Below, piece after piece: positions 50,095 to 58,864 of a stretch of 64,000 nt of DNA. The notes below the pieces were generated by a model. It did not search any database. It saw only the letters and a program-made list of their open reading frames with translations, and was not told the DNA's origin. Numbering within the stretch: position 1 is the first letter of the stretch; each line of letters opens with the position of its first letter. Source of the DNA: Marinimicrobium koreense. GTDB taxonomy: Bacteria > Pseudomonadota > Gammaproteobacteria > Pseudomonadales > Cellvibrionaceae. The stretch covers positions 2,108,001 through 2,172,000 of the forward strand of contig NZ_RJUK01000001.1 of the NCBI RefSeq assembly GCF_003762925.1, in the 5' to 3' direction. Made by a program: the position numbers and the translations under genes.

Positions 50095-50979
50095 ATGTTT
50101 GACGCACTCCGCCTCGCTTTTTATCGTCTGGCCGCCAAAGGCTGGGTCCCGGCCCGCTGGTTCGAGCCGGACCTGCCACCGGTGGCCGCGCGGACGGCGA
50201 AGACCGGGCCGCTGGACCTGGAGATTGTGAGCCACTGCTGGAATTACTCGCATTTTCTGGCCTATCAATTGAGCTCTCTGGTGCTGTTCCCGCCCACCAG
50301 ACTGAACGTCACCATGACCGTGTTCTACGCCCCCGAGGACACCCGGACCGCGCAACTGCTTGAGTTCTTTTCCACTCAGTCGGTACCCGGTGTCATCTGG
50401 AACTGGCGGGCACTGCCACGGCAGGAACTGTTCCGCCGGGGCATAGGCCGCAACCGGGCGGCACTGGAAACCCGGGCCGACTGGGTGTGGTTCACCGACT
50501 GCGATCTGATGTTCCGCGACGACTGCCTGGATACCCTGGCCGAATTGCTTCAGGGGCGCCAAGACGCGCTGATCTTCCCCGAAGAGGAGCGCACCACGGA
50601 TCTGCTGGCCGAAGATAACCCCATGCTCACCGCCGCCCATGAGCCCGCGGTGCTGGACATCGACACCGGCTCATTTACGGTCAAGCGCCCCTCCAAGGCG
50701 ACCGGACCGCTGCAGATCGCCCACGGGGATGTCTGCCGGGCGGTCGGTTACTGTCGCCACATTGCCCTGTATCAGCAGCCCACCGAGCAGTTCGCCAAGT
50801 GCCACGAGGACCGCGCCTTTCGCTGGCTGGTGCAGAGTCAGGGCGAGCCGCTGCCCATTCCCGGCGTGTATCGTATTCGGCACATCAGCAAAGGGCGCTA
50901 CACGGGCAGCAAGACCAACACCGGGGTACGCACCGCGCTGCGTCGCCTTCAGTCGCGCCTGAGGGACCACAACGGATGA
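50095..50979 (+). CDS. Glycosyltransferase family 2-like protein
   Basis: This 294-residue GT-A-fold protein has IVSHCWNYSHFLAYQLSSLVLFPP, the donor-binding TDCDLMFRDDCLDTL with a D-x-D-like pair (DCD) and a C-terminal HEDRAFRWLVQSQGEPLPIPGVYRIRHISKGRY. The last segment is typical of LPS-type transferases. Start codon choice (50095 rather than 50083) is uncertain because neither has a clear ribosome site. It overlaps the next gene by four bases (ATGA), the start of a coupled cluster. Sugar and acceptor are unknown; assembly of the lipopolysaccharide core is inferred from the neighbours. Confidence 0.8.
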   Translation: MFDALRLAFYRLAAKGWVPARWFEPDLPPVAARTAKTGPLDLEIVSHCWNYSHFLAYQLSSLVLFPPTRLNVTMTVFYAPEDTRTAQLLEFFSTQSVPGVIWNWRALPRQELFRRGIGRNRAALETRADWVWFTDCDLMFRDDCLDTLAELLQGRQDALIFPEEERTTDLLAEDNPMLTAAHEPAVLDIDTGSFTVKRPSKATGPLQIAHGDVCRAVGYCRHIALYQQPTEQFAKCHEDRAFRWLVQSQGEPLPIPGVYRIRHISKGRYTGSKTNTGVRTALRRLQSRLRDHNG

Positions 50980-51935
50980 CGGCCGCCATCCCGTCCAACC
51001 CCATTCTGTTGACCCCGACCTGGGCCGGAGATCTGGAACACTTCCGTCTGCTCCGGGCCTCTCTGGCACGCTCCCCCCTGGCCGGGCTGAAGCACCACGT
51101 CGTGGTACAGACCGAAGATCGGTATCTCTTCGATGCCTACGCCGAGGAGCCCAATGTGGTGCTGCGAACCACCGCCGAGGTACTGCCGGCGGACGTAGAG
51201 CGCGAGCGCATCAAGGCGCGCCACATCAGTGCCCGCACCGGCCGCCACCTGACCCGCATCAGCGGCAGCCTGCGCCGGACCCTGGGCTGGCCGCGCTGGC
51301 CCGCCTATACCGGCTGGCACACGCAGCAGCTGTGCAAACTCGCGGTGGCCAGTGAAGCGGGCCACGACACCACCATCGTTCTGGATTCCGATGTAGTGGT
51401 CACTCCCTCGGCCCAGGTGGATGACTTTCAGACCACCGAAGCGGTGGTGTGCTTCGCCCAGTGGCAGCCACTGGGCGAGCTGAGCGGGAAAGTGCGCAAG
51501 TGGGTGGACAACGCCGCCAAACTGACCGGGCCTGGAAAACTGACCGAAGATCAGCCGGTCAATACCTATTTCGACACCCCTTTCGTATTCGACGGGACGG
51601 CCGTGAACGGCATGCTCCAACATCTGGAGCAACAGAGCGGCCGCCCCTGGTGGCAACACCTGCTGAACCAACCGCCCAGACGCTGGTCGGAATTCGGGTT
51701 ATACAAACAGTATCTCGCTCGGCACGAGACGCGCCCCGTGCAGTGGCGGGCACCGGATTTGATGCACTATATCTTTGACACCCGCGATGCCACGGCAGTA
51801 GTGCAGCAAGTCAAGGCGCTGTTCGAGCGCCCTGACATTCACTATATTACCCTTCACTCCCAGAGCAGCGGCAAGCACGACTGGAATGCCCGCGACTTCA
51901 CGGACCTGTTGCTAGAATGGATCACCACGCAATGA
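50976..51935 (+). CDS. DUF6492-type glycosyltransferase-like protein
   Basis: This 319-residue protein is coupled to the gene before it by an ATGA overlap. It contains PILLTPTWAGDLEHFRLLRASLARSPL, a conserved YTGWHTQQLCKLAVASEAGHDTTIVLDSDVVVT with the metal-binding D-S-D, and WSEFGLYKQYLARHETRPVQW. The pattern matches the DUF6492 GT-A-like family found in polysaccharide clusters. Substrate is not known. It ends in another ATGA overlap with waaL. Confidence 0.8.
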   Translation: MTAAIPSNPILLTPTWAGDLEHFRLLRASLARSPLAGLKHHVVVQTEDRYLFDAYAEEPNVVLRTTAEVLPADVERERIKARHISARTGRHLTRISGSLRRTLGWPRWPAYTGWHTQQLCKLAVASEAGHDTTIVLDSDVVVTPSAQVDDFQTTEAVVCFAQWQPLGELSGKVRKWVDNAAKLTGPGKLTEDQPVNTYFDTPFVFDGTAVNGMLQHLEQQSGRPWWQHLLNQPPRRWSEFGLYKQYLARHETRPVQWRAPDLMHYIFDTRDATAVVQQVKALFERPDIHYITLHSQSSGKHDWNARDFTDLLLEWITTQ

Positions 51936-53164
51936 CACCCAGTGCTCACGAGCAAACGACTTCCGGCTATCAGCGCCGCCTGCCGACCCTGTTTCTGATC
52001 TGGATTGCCCTGTCGGCCATCTCCCCTCACCCGGACCTTTTCAAGGCCTGGTTCCACTTGGCGCTCGGCTTACCGGTACTGTTTTTTTTCAGCATGGGGC
52101 GGCTCCGCATTGATACCGGTGATCAACTGTTGCGCCTGTGTGCCGGTTTTCTGCTCTACGTGACCGCCAGCTCATTGATTGTGAGTCAGGCCGACGGAGG
52201 GCAGCATCTCCATGCGGTGCGCTGGAGTTTTGAAACCTCCCTGCTGATCATGGTGCTCTTTGCCGCGTTACCGGCTCTATTGCCAAGGCCTTTGTTTCTC
52301 GGCCGCTTTATTCTGGGCAGCGTCGCACTTGGCGGACTGTCCGCACTGCTCATCTTTGGTGTATTCAACGGTTTCTCGGGACGGCTCTACGGGATTGGCG
52401 CCCTCTACCAACCCATTGAAGGCGTGTCGGTACTGATCATGTATCTGTGCATCGGAGCCTTTCTGTTCTGGCATCAGCGCCTCACCCTGACAGGGAAGGA
52501 TATCGCGCTGCTGTTATTGGCACTGTTGATCACCTGCGCCTGCACGCTTCTGTCCGGCAGCCGGGGCCCCACCCTGGCGCTGGCGTTAGCGGTTGCCTAC
52601 TGCTTTGTAGTCAGTGCCATCGCCTACCGACACTGGAAAATCCTGTCGCTGGCGATTGCCTGTTTGGTACTCGCGCTCGCCGGTGTGCTCTGGCTCTATG
52701 GTATTGAGGAGTTCATCCAGTTTATGGCCGAGCGCGGTACCTCATACCGCCTGTTACTCTGGACGGCTCACCTGGAGCATCCTCCCGAGTCGCTCCTGTT
52801 CGGCCACGGTGCCGCCACGGATCTGGAGCAAACCGCCGCAGGGCTGAAAATCTACTCCGAATCCGGCCTGGGCACCGCCCAACCGCACAACCTGTTTCTG
52901 GGCACTTTTGTCCAAACGGGGCTGATTGGCCTGGGCACTCTGATGGCCTTGTTGGGGCTGGTACTGAGCGGCATTTATCAGGCCAACACCAGCCGGATCG
53001 CCAAACTGTATCTGCTGGGGATTTTCGGCACTGTGATCATGCTGGTCACCACCAACACCTACACCCTGATCATCTCGGTCAAAACCATGTGGCTCTATAC
53101 CTGGCTGCCGCTGATACTGGTGTGGTTGTGGTGCCGGCAAACCCACCCACGGGACGAGTCGTGA
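51932..53164 (+). CDS. O-antigen ligase-like (WaaL/Wzy-type) membrane protein
   Basis: This 410-residue protein, from ATG 51932 in an ATGA overlap (ATG 51917 is an alternative), has about 11 membrane helices. The periplasmic loop has LLSGSRGPTLALALAVAYCF, the conserved SGSRG, and GHGAATDLEQTAAGLKIYSESGLGTAQPHNLFLGTFVQTGLIGLG with the H-N residues seen in O-antigen ligases. It probably attaches O-chain to lipid A-core or joins sugar units. Context with kdkA and glycosyltransferases supports a lipopolysaccharide role; the ligase-versus-polymerase choice cannot be made from sequence. Confidence 0.85.
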   Translation: MTPSAHEQTTSGYQRRLPTLFLIWIALSAISPHPDLFKAWFHLALGLPVLFFFSMGRLRIDTGDQLLRLCAGFLLYVTASSLIVSQADGGQHLHAVRWSFETSLLIMVLFAALPALLPRPLFLGRFILGSVALGGLSALLIFGVFNGFSGRLYGIGALYQPIEGVSVLIMYLCIGAFLFWHQRLTLTGKDIALLLLALLITCACTLLSGSRGPTLALALAVAYCFVVSAIAYRHWKILSLAIACLVLALAGVLWLYGIEEFIQFMAERGTSYRLLLWTAHLEHPPESLLFGHGAATDLEQTAAGLKIYSESGLGTAQPHNLFLGTFVQTGLIGLGTLMALLGLVLSGIYQANTSRIAKLYLLGIFGTVIMLVTTNTYTLIISVKTMWLYTWLPLILVWLWCRQTHPRDES

Positions 53165-53168
53165 GCTC

Positions 53169-54071
53169 ATGATTTTCTGTATCTTTTCCTTCAACCGGGG
53201 ACCGTTTCTGCGCAACTGCGTGCGCTCCATTGAGCAGTGCCGGCCCGACGCCCGGATTCTGGTGTTTGACGACGATAGCTCAGATGCGGAAACCCTGGCT
53301 GTGTTGAAGGAGATAGAGAAAGCGCACCGGGTGGTCACACCCGACAAGGCCGGCTCGACCAAACACGGCGGCCTGTACGACAACATGCAGAGCGCCATTG
53401 AGATCTTGCGAGATGAACCGCTGGTGTGCTTTTTACAGGACGACACCCAGGTGGTGCGCCCCATTCTGGACCGGGAAATCGATTCACTACGACGGCTGTT
53501 TGCCGAAACTCCCACGCTGGGTTTCGTCCAGCCCTGCTTTCTGCGCGCCTCGGCAAAGAATCGTCGACCCTTCAAATCTACCGACGATCAATCGACCGAG
53601 CTGCTATATCGGGAGAATCGGGGGCAAAGCGCGGGCGTACATTACTCGGACCTGCTCATCACTTCGCCGGCACGCCTGCTCAAGTCGGGCTGGCAGTTCC
53701 AGTCCTCCGAGCCGGACAACGACCGACAGGCCAACAGCCTGTTCGGGCCCATGCCCTACCTGTACTCGCCCTTCGCGATGTGGCTACCCAATGTGCCCGC
53801 TTATCGAGGCAAACGAAAGACTTGGGCCCTCAAACGCGCCGAGGCGAAAATTCAGTGTGGGTTTTATCCGTATCGGATCTGGTCCGAGCAACAAAGCGAA
53901 GCGTTCCTGAACCGACCGGCGGGCGAACTGCCCATTGCGGAGGATTATCTGGCGTGTGACGCAGAGGCACCGCCCACTCCCTGGCGGTATACCCCTCTAT
54001 CAGGGCAGCGGTGGTTGAAACACCTCAACAGCATCGAGCTGTTCTTCTTCCGGCACTTCGGGAAAAAGTAG
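53169..54071 (+). CDS. Glycosyltransferase family 2 protein
   Basis: This 300-residue GT-A enzyme begins MIFCIFSFNRGPFLRNCVRSIEQCRPDARILVFDDDSSD and has the DDT donor motif in LVCFLQDDTQVV. The GT2 fold covers about 220 residues. The C-terminal part (LPNVPAYRGKRKTWALKRAEAKIQCGFYPYRI) may bind acceptor. It lies four bases after the ligase-like gene, completing the operon. Substrate is unknown. Confidence 0.87.
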   Translation: MIFCIFSFNRGPFLRNCVRSIEQCRPDARILVFDDDSSDAETLAVLKEIEKAHRVVTPDKAGSTKHGGLYDNMQSAIEILRDEPLVCFLQDDTQVVRPILDREIDSLRRLFAETPTLGFVQPCFLRASAKNRRPFKSTDDQSTELLYRENRGQSAGVHYSDLLITSPARLLKSGWQFQSSEPDNDRQANSLFGPMPYLYSPFAMWLPNVPAYRGKRKTWALKRAEAKIQCGFYPYRIWSEQQSEAFLNRPAGELPIAEDYLACDAEAPPTPWRYTPLSGQRWLKHLNSIELFFFRHFGKK

Positions 54072-54109
54072 ACGGATCAGCGATCACACCTCGTCAGCGA
54101 CAAGCGGCT

Positions 54110-54934
54110 TCAATCGGTTTGAGACAACTGCTCAATGCCGTGCTCGGTGCGCGTCAGCCTCTCTTTTTCACTGCGGACTCGCAACGCCTTGTTGGCTGCC
54201 ACTTTGTCCGGGTCCTTGTAACCGCGAGGGTGGTCCAGGTGGATCACAATCGCGTTGTAGCGAACGTGTTTGGGACGAATCCCGGAGTTGATCAGGCGCA
54301 CCCCGAACTCACGATCCAGCCCGCCCCAGGGCATACGCTCATCAAATCCGTTGACGGCCAGCGCATCGCGCTTCCAGACCGAGCCATTGGAGCCTTTGAA
54401 ATTACAGGCGGTGGGGGTAATCCGGTTGAGCAGTTTCGCCTGCCCGGGAGTCGCGGTCAGCTTCAGGTTCTTGTGACTGCGTTTTAGCCCGTGTGCTTTT
54501 AACCACGCCAGATCAAAGCAGCGCCCGCTGATGATGTCGTCTTTGGTGATCTGCTCGCTGGTGGCCATGGGGAGCTTGTGATAGCCCCCCGACAGGTAGG
54601 TTCCGGGGCGGGCTTCCGCCAAATGTACGGCCAGAAAGTCGCGCCGGGGGATGCAATCCCCATCGGTGAATACCAGATAGTCTGAGTCCGCCTCGAGAAT
54701 ACATTTATTCAGGATCCGGCATTTGCGAAAGCCCTTGTCTTCCTGCCAGATGTGTCGAATCGCCAGCCCGGTCTGGGCTTTTACCCGCTCGATCACCTCG
54801 CGGGTTTCATCCGTTGAACCGTCGTCGCCAATCACGATCTCGAAATCCTTATGGGTCTGTACGCTGTACCCCCACAGGACCTTTTCCAACCACACCGGCG
54901 AGTTGTAGGTGGTCATGATGACAGAGACTTTCAA
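54110..54934 (-). CDS. Glycosyltransferase family 2 / galactosyltransferase C-domain protein
   Basis: This 274-residue GT2 protein is best started at TTG 54934, behind GGAG at nine bases, giving (M)KVSVIMTTYNSPVWLEK, the usual GT2 N-terminus; the longer frame up to 54988 has no ribosome site. Motifs are IVIGDDGSTDET, FTDGDCIPRRDFLAVHL with the metal-binding DGD and, in the C-terminal domain, FKGSNGSVWKRDALAVNGFDERMPWGGLDREFGVRLINSG. The transfer is probably to core sugar or O-chain; it is convergent with the other cluster and next to the phytochrome gene. Confidence 0.88.
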   Translation of the reverse strand: MKVSVIMTTYNSPVWLEKVLWGYSVQTHKDFEIVIGDDGSTDETREVIERVKAQTGLAIRHIWQEDKGFRKCRILNKCILEADSDYLVFTDGDCIPRRDFLAVHLAEARPGTYLSGGYHKLPMATSEQITKDDIISGRCFDLAWLKAHGLKRSHKNLKLTATPGQAKLLNRITPTACNFKGSNGSVWKRDALAVNGFDERMPWGGLDREFGVRLINSGIRPKHVRYNAIVIHLDHPRGYKDPDKVAANKALRVRSEKERLTRTEHGIEQLSQTD

Positions 54935-55012
54935 ACGCTGTTCTCCAAACCTGGCAAATGAGGAGGCCATATTATCATTTCGGGCCATTCCGGGGGAGGC
55001 AAGGCCGGGACA

Positions 55013-57121
55013 CTATTGATCGATGCGCCCGAGACAGACCCGGTTGCGCCCGGAATGCTTGGCTTCGTACATGGCCCGGTCCGCGCGCACCAGCAGGGTT
55101 TTCATGGTATCGCCCTTGCCCCACTCGGCCACGCCGATACTGATGGTGACCGGCTCGTCGAGACCAAATTCGGTGGCCAACACCAGGCGGCGCAGTCGTT
55201 CGGCAAAAATGGCGGCGTCATCAATGACGGTATTGGCGGCGAGCACCAGAAATTCCTCTCCGCCCCAACGCCCCAACTGGTCGCCCTCACGCAGCCCGTC
55301 GGTCAGCGAGTTGACCAGGGTTTTCAGGATCCGGTCACCGACATTGTGGCCGTAGGTATCATTGATCTGCTTGAAATGATCGAGATCAAACAGCAACAGG
55401 GAGAACGGCTGGCCGTAGCGTTCGGCGTTGGCCATGCTCATCTGTACCAGATGCTCAATCCGGTAGCGGTTCAGGGTGCCGGTCAGGGAGTCGGTGTTGG
55501 CCACTTTTTCCAGGTGCTGATTCGCCTCCGCGAGCGCCTTGCGTTCGCGCCGCAGGTATTCATTCAGCCGGGTAATTTCATGGGCGGCGGCAATGACCGC
55601 CAGATCATCGCCCAGATCCCGGGCGGCGTTGATTTCGGCCGGGTGCCAGGACGAGCTTTTGCCACTGACCTCTTCAACCCAGGATGCAAAGGACGTTCTC
55701 GGCGACAGAACCGTGCGTCCGTCGCGCACCTCGGCGACCTTCTCGGGTTTGCCCGCCCAGGGAATCATTTCAAACTGTTCTGGACGAAACAGCAGTAACC
55801 AGCCCCGGGCATCCATATCAATCAGCAGGGGCATGGCCAGCAGTCCGCAGCACCAGCTCTGTATCGCCTCCGCACTGGGGTAGCCCGAGGCGCTGAGCGA
55901 GGTGGTGGCCCAGGGCTCCGGCTCTTTGAGCTCAGCGTCCAGCCAGTTGGTCAGCTCGCGCACCTGATCCTCGTCGGGTGTCTTGCCGGAGCGGGTGATT
56001 TCGCCCAGATACACCAGCGCAATCCCCTCCACCCGGAACAGTTGCCGCCAGTGCTCGGCGTGCTGTTGCACCAAATCTCGCGGCGCGTGACGTTCCTGAA
56101 CCCCGTGGGCGAGTTGAACCCGATTATCGTGGATCTGCTGCCGGTAGTGGGCGTCGGCCTCGGCTTTGAGCAGGAACAGGCGTTGGCTGGCCACTTCAAC
56201 CAGAGTGGCAACGCTGTCCCGGGCAGACGGCGACAGGGACAGGGGCATCTGGCTGTGACAGCTGACCAACCCCCAGAGCCGGGAATCGGAATAGATGGCA
56301 ACCGACAGAGACGATCGGACCCCCATGTTCTGCATATAGTCGCAGTGAATCGGTGATACCGCCCGCAAATAGCCCTGACTCAGATCCAGCGGGCTGCCGT
56401 TGGCCGGATTCATCGCCGGTACGAGCGGGGCGGCCTCAGCCTGAGCATCGGCAATGACTCGAATACGATTGTTGCCGTACATTGCACGAACCTGGGACGG
56501 AATATCCGAGGCGGGGAAATGCTGATTCATCAGTGCTGGCAACACCTCATCGCGGCTCTCGGCAAGCACCTTGCCATTCCAGTCGGCATCAAACGCATAA
56601 ATCAGCGAGCGGTTGTAGCCGGTAATGGAGCGGACGGCATCGCACAGGCGATTGAGGACGTCATCCTCGGTGCGGGTTTCCACCAGCTTGGCAATCCAGT
56701 CGTTGACCAGGGACAACCAGCGATAGCGCGCCGAACTGTCCAGCGGTTCAAGCTCGACGATCACCGCATCGCCACTGCGGTAGGCGACCACGTGCAGCTT
56801 GCGACTGATGCCAGCCAGCTTGCGGGTAACGGTCATCGCCCCCGGCATACGATCGGTATTGGCCAGCCCTCGCCGGATCCTGCCCAGTAGGCTGCTGCCC
56901 AGAATGTCCGCAGCACTGGCCCCGAGGCACTCATTCACCGTCAACCCCAGGTGCTGGCGAACATTGGCGCTGACCTGCCAGACCCGCCGAATTGACGAAT
57001 CAAAGCTCAACAGGACCCCGAAGCTCTGTACGGCGCCGGGTATATGGATGGGCTCGCGCGCGCACTCTTCTTGCGCTGCCTGAAGCTCGTCCGCAAAACA
57101 CTTCGGGGTTTCAGCGGTCAC
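55013..57121 (-). CDS. Bacteriophytochrome with GGDEF output (diguanylate cyclase)
   Basis: This 702-residue protein has PAS-GAF-PHY-GGDEF order. The biliverdin-binding Cys 20 is in EECAREPIHIPGAVQSFG. The GAF domain has FPASDIPSQVRAMY with the conserved PASDIP, and SPIHCDYMQNMGV with the chromophore His. The PHY tongue has PRTSFASWVEEVSG. The output GGDEF domain holds GRWGGEEF (GGEEF at 620-624), with the RxxD inhibitory site (REGD) just before. It should produce cyclic di-GMP under control of red/far-red light, although a direct demonstration for this family member is not known to me. Its gene overlaps the heme-oxygenase gene by 11 bases. Confidence 0.92.
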   Translation of the reverse strand: MTAETPKCFADELQAAQEECAREPIHIPGAVQSFGVLLSFDSSIRRVWQVSANVRQHLGLTVNECLGASAADILGSSLLGRIRRGLANTDRMPGAMTVTRKLAGISRKLHVVAYRSGDAVIVELEPLDSSARYRWLSLVNDWIAKLVETRTEDDVLNRLCDAVRSITGYNRSLIYAFDADWNGKVLAESRDEVLPALMNQHFPASDIPSQVRAMYGNNRIRVIADAQAEAAPLVPAMNPANGSPLDLSQGYLRAVSPIHCDYMQNMGVRSSLSVAIYSDSRLWGLVSCHSQMPLSLSPSARDSVATLVEVASQRLFLLKAEADAHYRQQIHDNRVQLAHGVQERHAPRDLVQQHAEHWRQLFRVEGIALVYLGEITRSGKTPDEDQVRELTNWLDAELKEPEPWATTSLSASGYPSAEAIQSWCCGLLAMPLLIDMDARGWLLLFRPEQFEMIPWAGKPEKVAEVRDGRTVLSPRTSFASWVEEVSGKSSSWHPAEINAARDLGDDLAVIAAAHEITRLNEYLRRERKALAEANQHLEKVANTDSLTGTLNRYRIEHLVQMSMANAERYGQPFSLLLFDLDHFKQINDTYGHNVGDRILKTLVNSLTDGLREGDQLGRWGGEEFLVLAANTVIDDAAIFAERLRRLVLATEFGLDEPVTISIGVAEWGKGDTMKTLLVRADRAMYEAKHSGRNRVCLGRIDQ

Positions 57122-57806
57122 TCAGTTGCCTCTGCCAATGATCGAAATGGGCCTTCAGCCCGGTAAAGGTTGCCTTGGCGCCGGTCAGGGCGCAATGCCA
57201 GGTGCCGTCCATAGGAATGGTTTCCAGCCAGGGACAAAGGCGAGCCCAACCATCCTGCGTGACATGGCGGTGGAAAAAGTCAGCGCCACTACCCTGCGTC
57301 AACCCCAGGGATCGATTGAGAGCCCTGGCGATAACACGCCCCCCTTGGCTGGCGCCCTCCAGCACATACAGCACACCAAGCGCTTCCTCTGGCGAGTGTA
57401 GCGGCTGTCGCTGACTCAGGCTCGCCTCGATATCGTGGTCATCCGGTAACTGCAACACTTGGCAATCTTGCTCCAGTGACGGTATGCGAGAGTGGTAGCG
57501 ATAATCTGCGTCCGGGAAACGGACCCGCCGTTGACACTCAAGGGGCCAGAGCGCGGGCTCCAGGTCACGGTAGTATGCCCGCTGAGCACGCAGGATCTGA
57601 CCATATTCGATGAGGGTGAGTTCCGGGGAGAGCAGTCGCTGCATGAGCGGTTGGGCCTCGAGTGCCTTATGCTCCGCACGAGTGGCCACGCGCAGCGCCT
57701 CTCGCAATGACTGATGATGGGACAAAGGCCGTCCTCTCGCTCCCGGTAAAGCATCAAATGTGGCGCTTATATTAACATAGTTCACAGGCACCCCCCGCGC
57801 CATCAT
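57111..57806 (-). CDS. bphO: Bacteriophytochrome heme oxygenase BphO
   Basis: This up to 231-residue heme oxygenase makes the biliverdin chromophore for the adjoining phytochrome. The core LREALRVATRAEHKALEAQPLMQRLLSPELTLIEYGQILRAQRAYYRDLEP contains the proximal His in the AEHKALE segment, and GVLYVLEGASQGGRVIARAL is the typical distal helix. ATG 57806 gives a long N-terminal tail; a TTG at 57725 with GAGAGG close upstream would give the start LSHHQSLREALR and may be the true one. It overlaps bphP by 11 bases and is divergent from lpxL. Confidence 0.9.
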   Translation of the reverse strand: MMARGVPVNYVNISATFDALPGARGRPLSHHQSLREALRVATRAEHKALEAQPLMQRLLSPELTLIEYGQILRAQRAYYRDLEPALWPLECQRRVRFPDADYRYHSRIPSLEQDCQVLQLPDDHDIEASLSQRQPLHSPEEALGVLYVLEGASQGGRVIARALNRSLGLTQGSGADFFHRHVTQDGWARLCPWLETIPMDGTWHCALTGAKATFTGLKAHFDHWQRQLSDR

Positions 57807-57852
57807 ACACGGTAGAATACCGCCTTTTGTGTGCTTCTGAGGATTTACCGAA

Positions 57853-58770
57853 ATGCCGCGCGTCTCCCGCCAACTGTTTCACCCTCGCTACTGGCTGACC
57901 TGGGTCGGCTTTGGCCTGTGGTGGCTCATGGCCCTACTGCCCTACCGGGTACAGATGGCCATGGGGCGGGGGTTGGGGCGGCTTGCCTGGCGTCTGGCCA
58001 AAAGCCGCCGCCGCACGGCGCTGCGCAATCTGGCACTGTGCTTCCCGGAGAAGAGCGACGCCGAGCGCCTGGCTCTGGCACGGCGCAATTTCGAGTCGAC
58101 CGCCCAGGCGTTTTTCGAAACGGGGATCTCCTGGTTTTGGCCCCGCTGGCGGATGTGCCGGCTGTATTCCGTGGAAGGATTGGAGTATTTGCAGGCGGCC
58201 CAACAGGCCGGCCAGGGCGTGGTCCTGTTGGGCATGCATTTCACCAACCTGGACTTGGGGGGCAAGTTGCTGTGTCAGAGCCACCCGGTAGGCGGACTGT
58301 ACCGGCCGCACAACAATCCGGTGTATGACTATATGCAGCTGAAAGGGCGCGAGCATCTGGCCGAACCCGGCAGCATCATTTCCCGGGACGACATGCGCCA
58401 GATGGTGCGCCGACTGCGCCAGGGCGGGGTGGTCTGGTACGCACCGGACCAGGATTACGGCCCGCGCCGACCTCATGTGTTTGCGCCCTTCTTCGGCATT
58501 CCGGCGGCCACCATTACGGCCACCAGTCAGCTGATGCGTATGGGCCGGGCGCAACTGATTCCCTTCACCCATCACCGCCGGGCGGATGGTTCGGGGTATG
58601 ACGTGAAGGTGTACCCGCCGCTGACGGAGTTACCCTCAGGCGATGAAACGGCGGATGCCCGCCGGATCAATCAGTTTATCGAAGAGAGAGTACGTGCCTG
58701 CCCGGAACAATACATGTGGGTACACCGGCGCTTTAAAACCCGCCCGGAAGGGGAACCGTCTCTTTACTAG
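57853..58770 (+). CDS. lpxL: Lipid A biosynthesis acyltransferase (LpxL/HtrB family)
   Basis: This 305-residue membrane-associated enzyme transfers a secondary acyl chain to Kdo2-lipid A. The N-terminal membrane helix is YWLTWVGFGLWWLMALLP. The HX4D active site is in LLGMHFTNLDLGG; GGLYRPHNNPVYDYMQLKGRE and WYAPDQDYGPRRPHVFAPFFGIPAATITATSQLMRMG are characteristic, as is the end CPEQYMWVHRRFKTRPEG. Chain specificity cannot be told. It is divergent from bphO and followed by a repeat. Confidence 0.94.
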   Translation: MPRVSRQLFHPRYWLTWVGFGLWWLMALLPYRVQMAMGRGLGRLAWRLAKSRRRTALRNLALCFPEKSDAERLALARRNFESTAQAFFETGISWFWPRWRMCRLYSVEGLEYLQAAQQAGQGVVLLGMHFTNLDLGGKLLCQSHPVGGLYRPHNNPVYDYMQLKGREHLAEPGSIISRDDMRQMVRRLRQGGVVWYAPDQDYGPRRPHVFAPFFGIPAATITATSQLMRMGRAQLIPFTHHRRADGSGYDVKVYPPLTELPSGDETADARRINQFIEERVRACPEQYMWVHRRFKTRPEGEPSLY

Positions 58771-58776
58771 GCACTA

Positions 58777-58853
58777 TGTCGGATTACGCTTCGCTAATCC
58801 GACCTACGAATGGTTGGGGTGGGTAGGTCGGATTAGCGAAGCGTAATCCGACA
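58777..58853. repeat. REP-like perfect inverted repeat (GTAGGTCGGATTA family)
   Basis: Two 31-base arms, 58777-58807 and 58823-58853, are exact reverse complements separated by 15 bases. Each arm is itself a hairpin with TCGGATTA and TAATCCGA. It is a REP-type element with a different core from the GGCGGAT family and lies between the convergent lpxL and parE genes. Confidence 0.9.
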
Positions 58854-58864
58854 CCCTGGCCACC

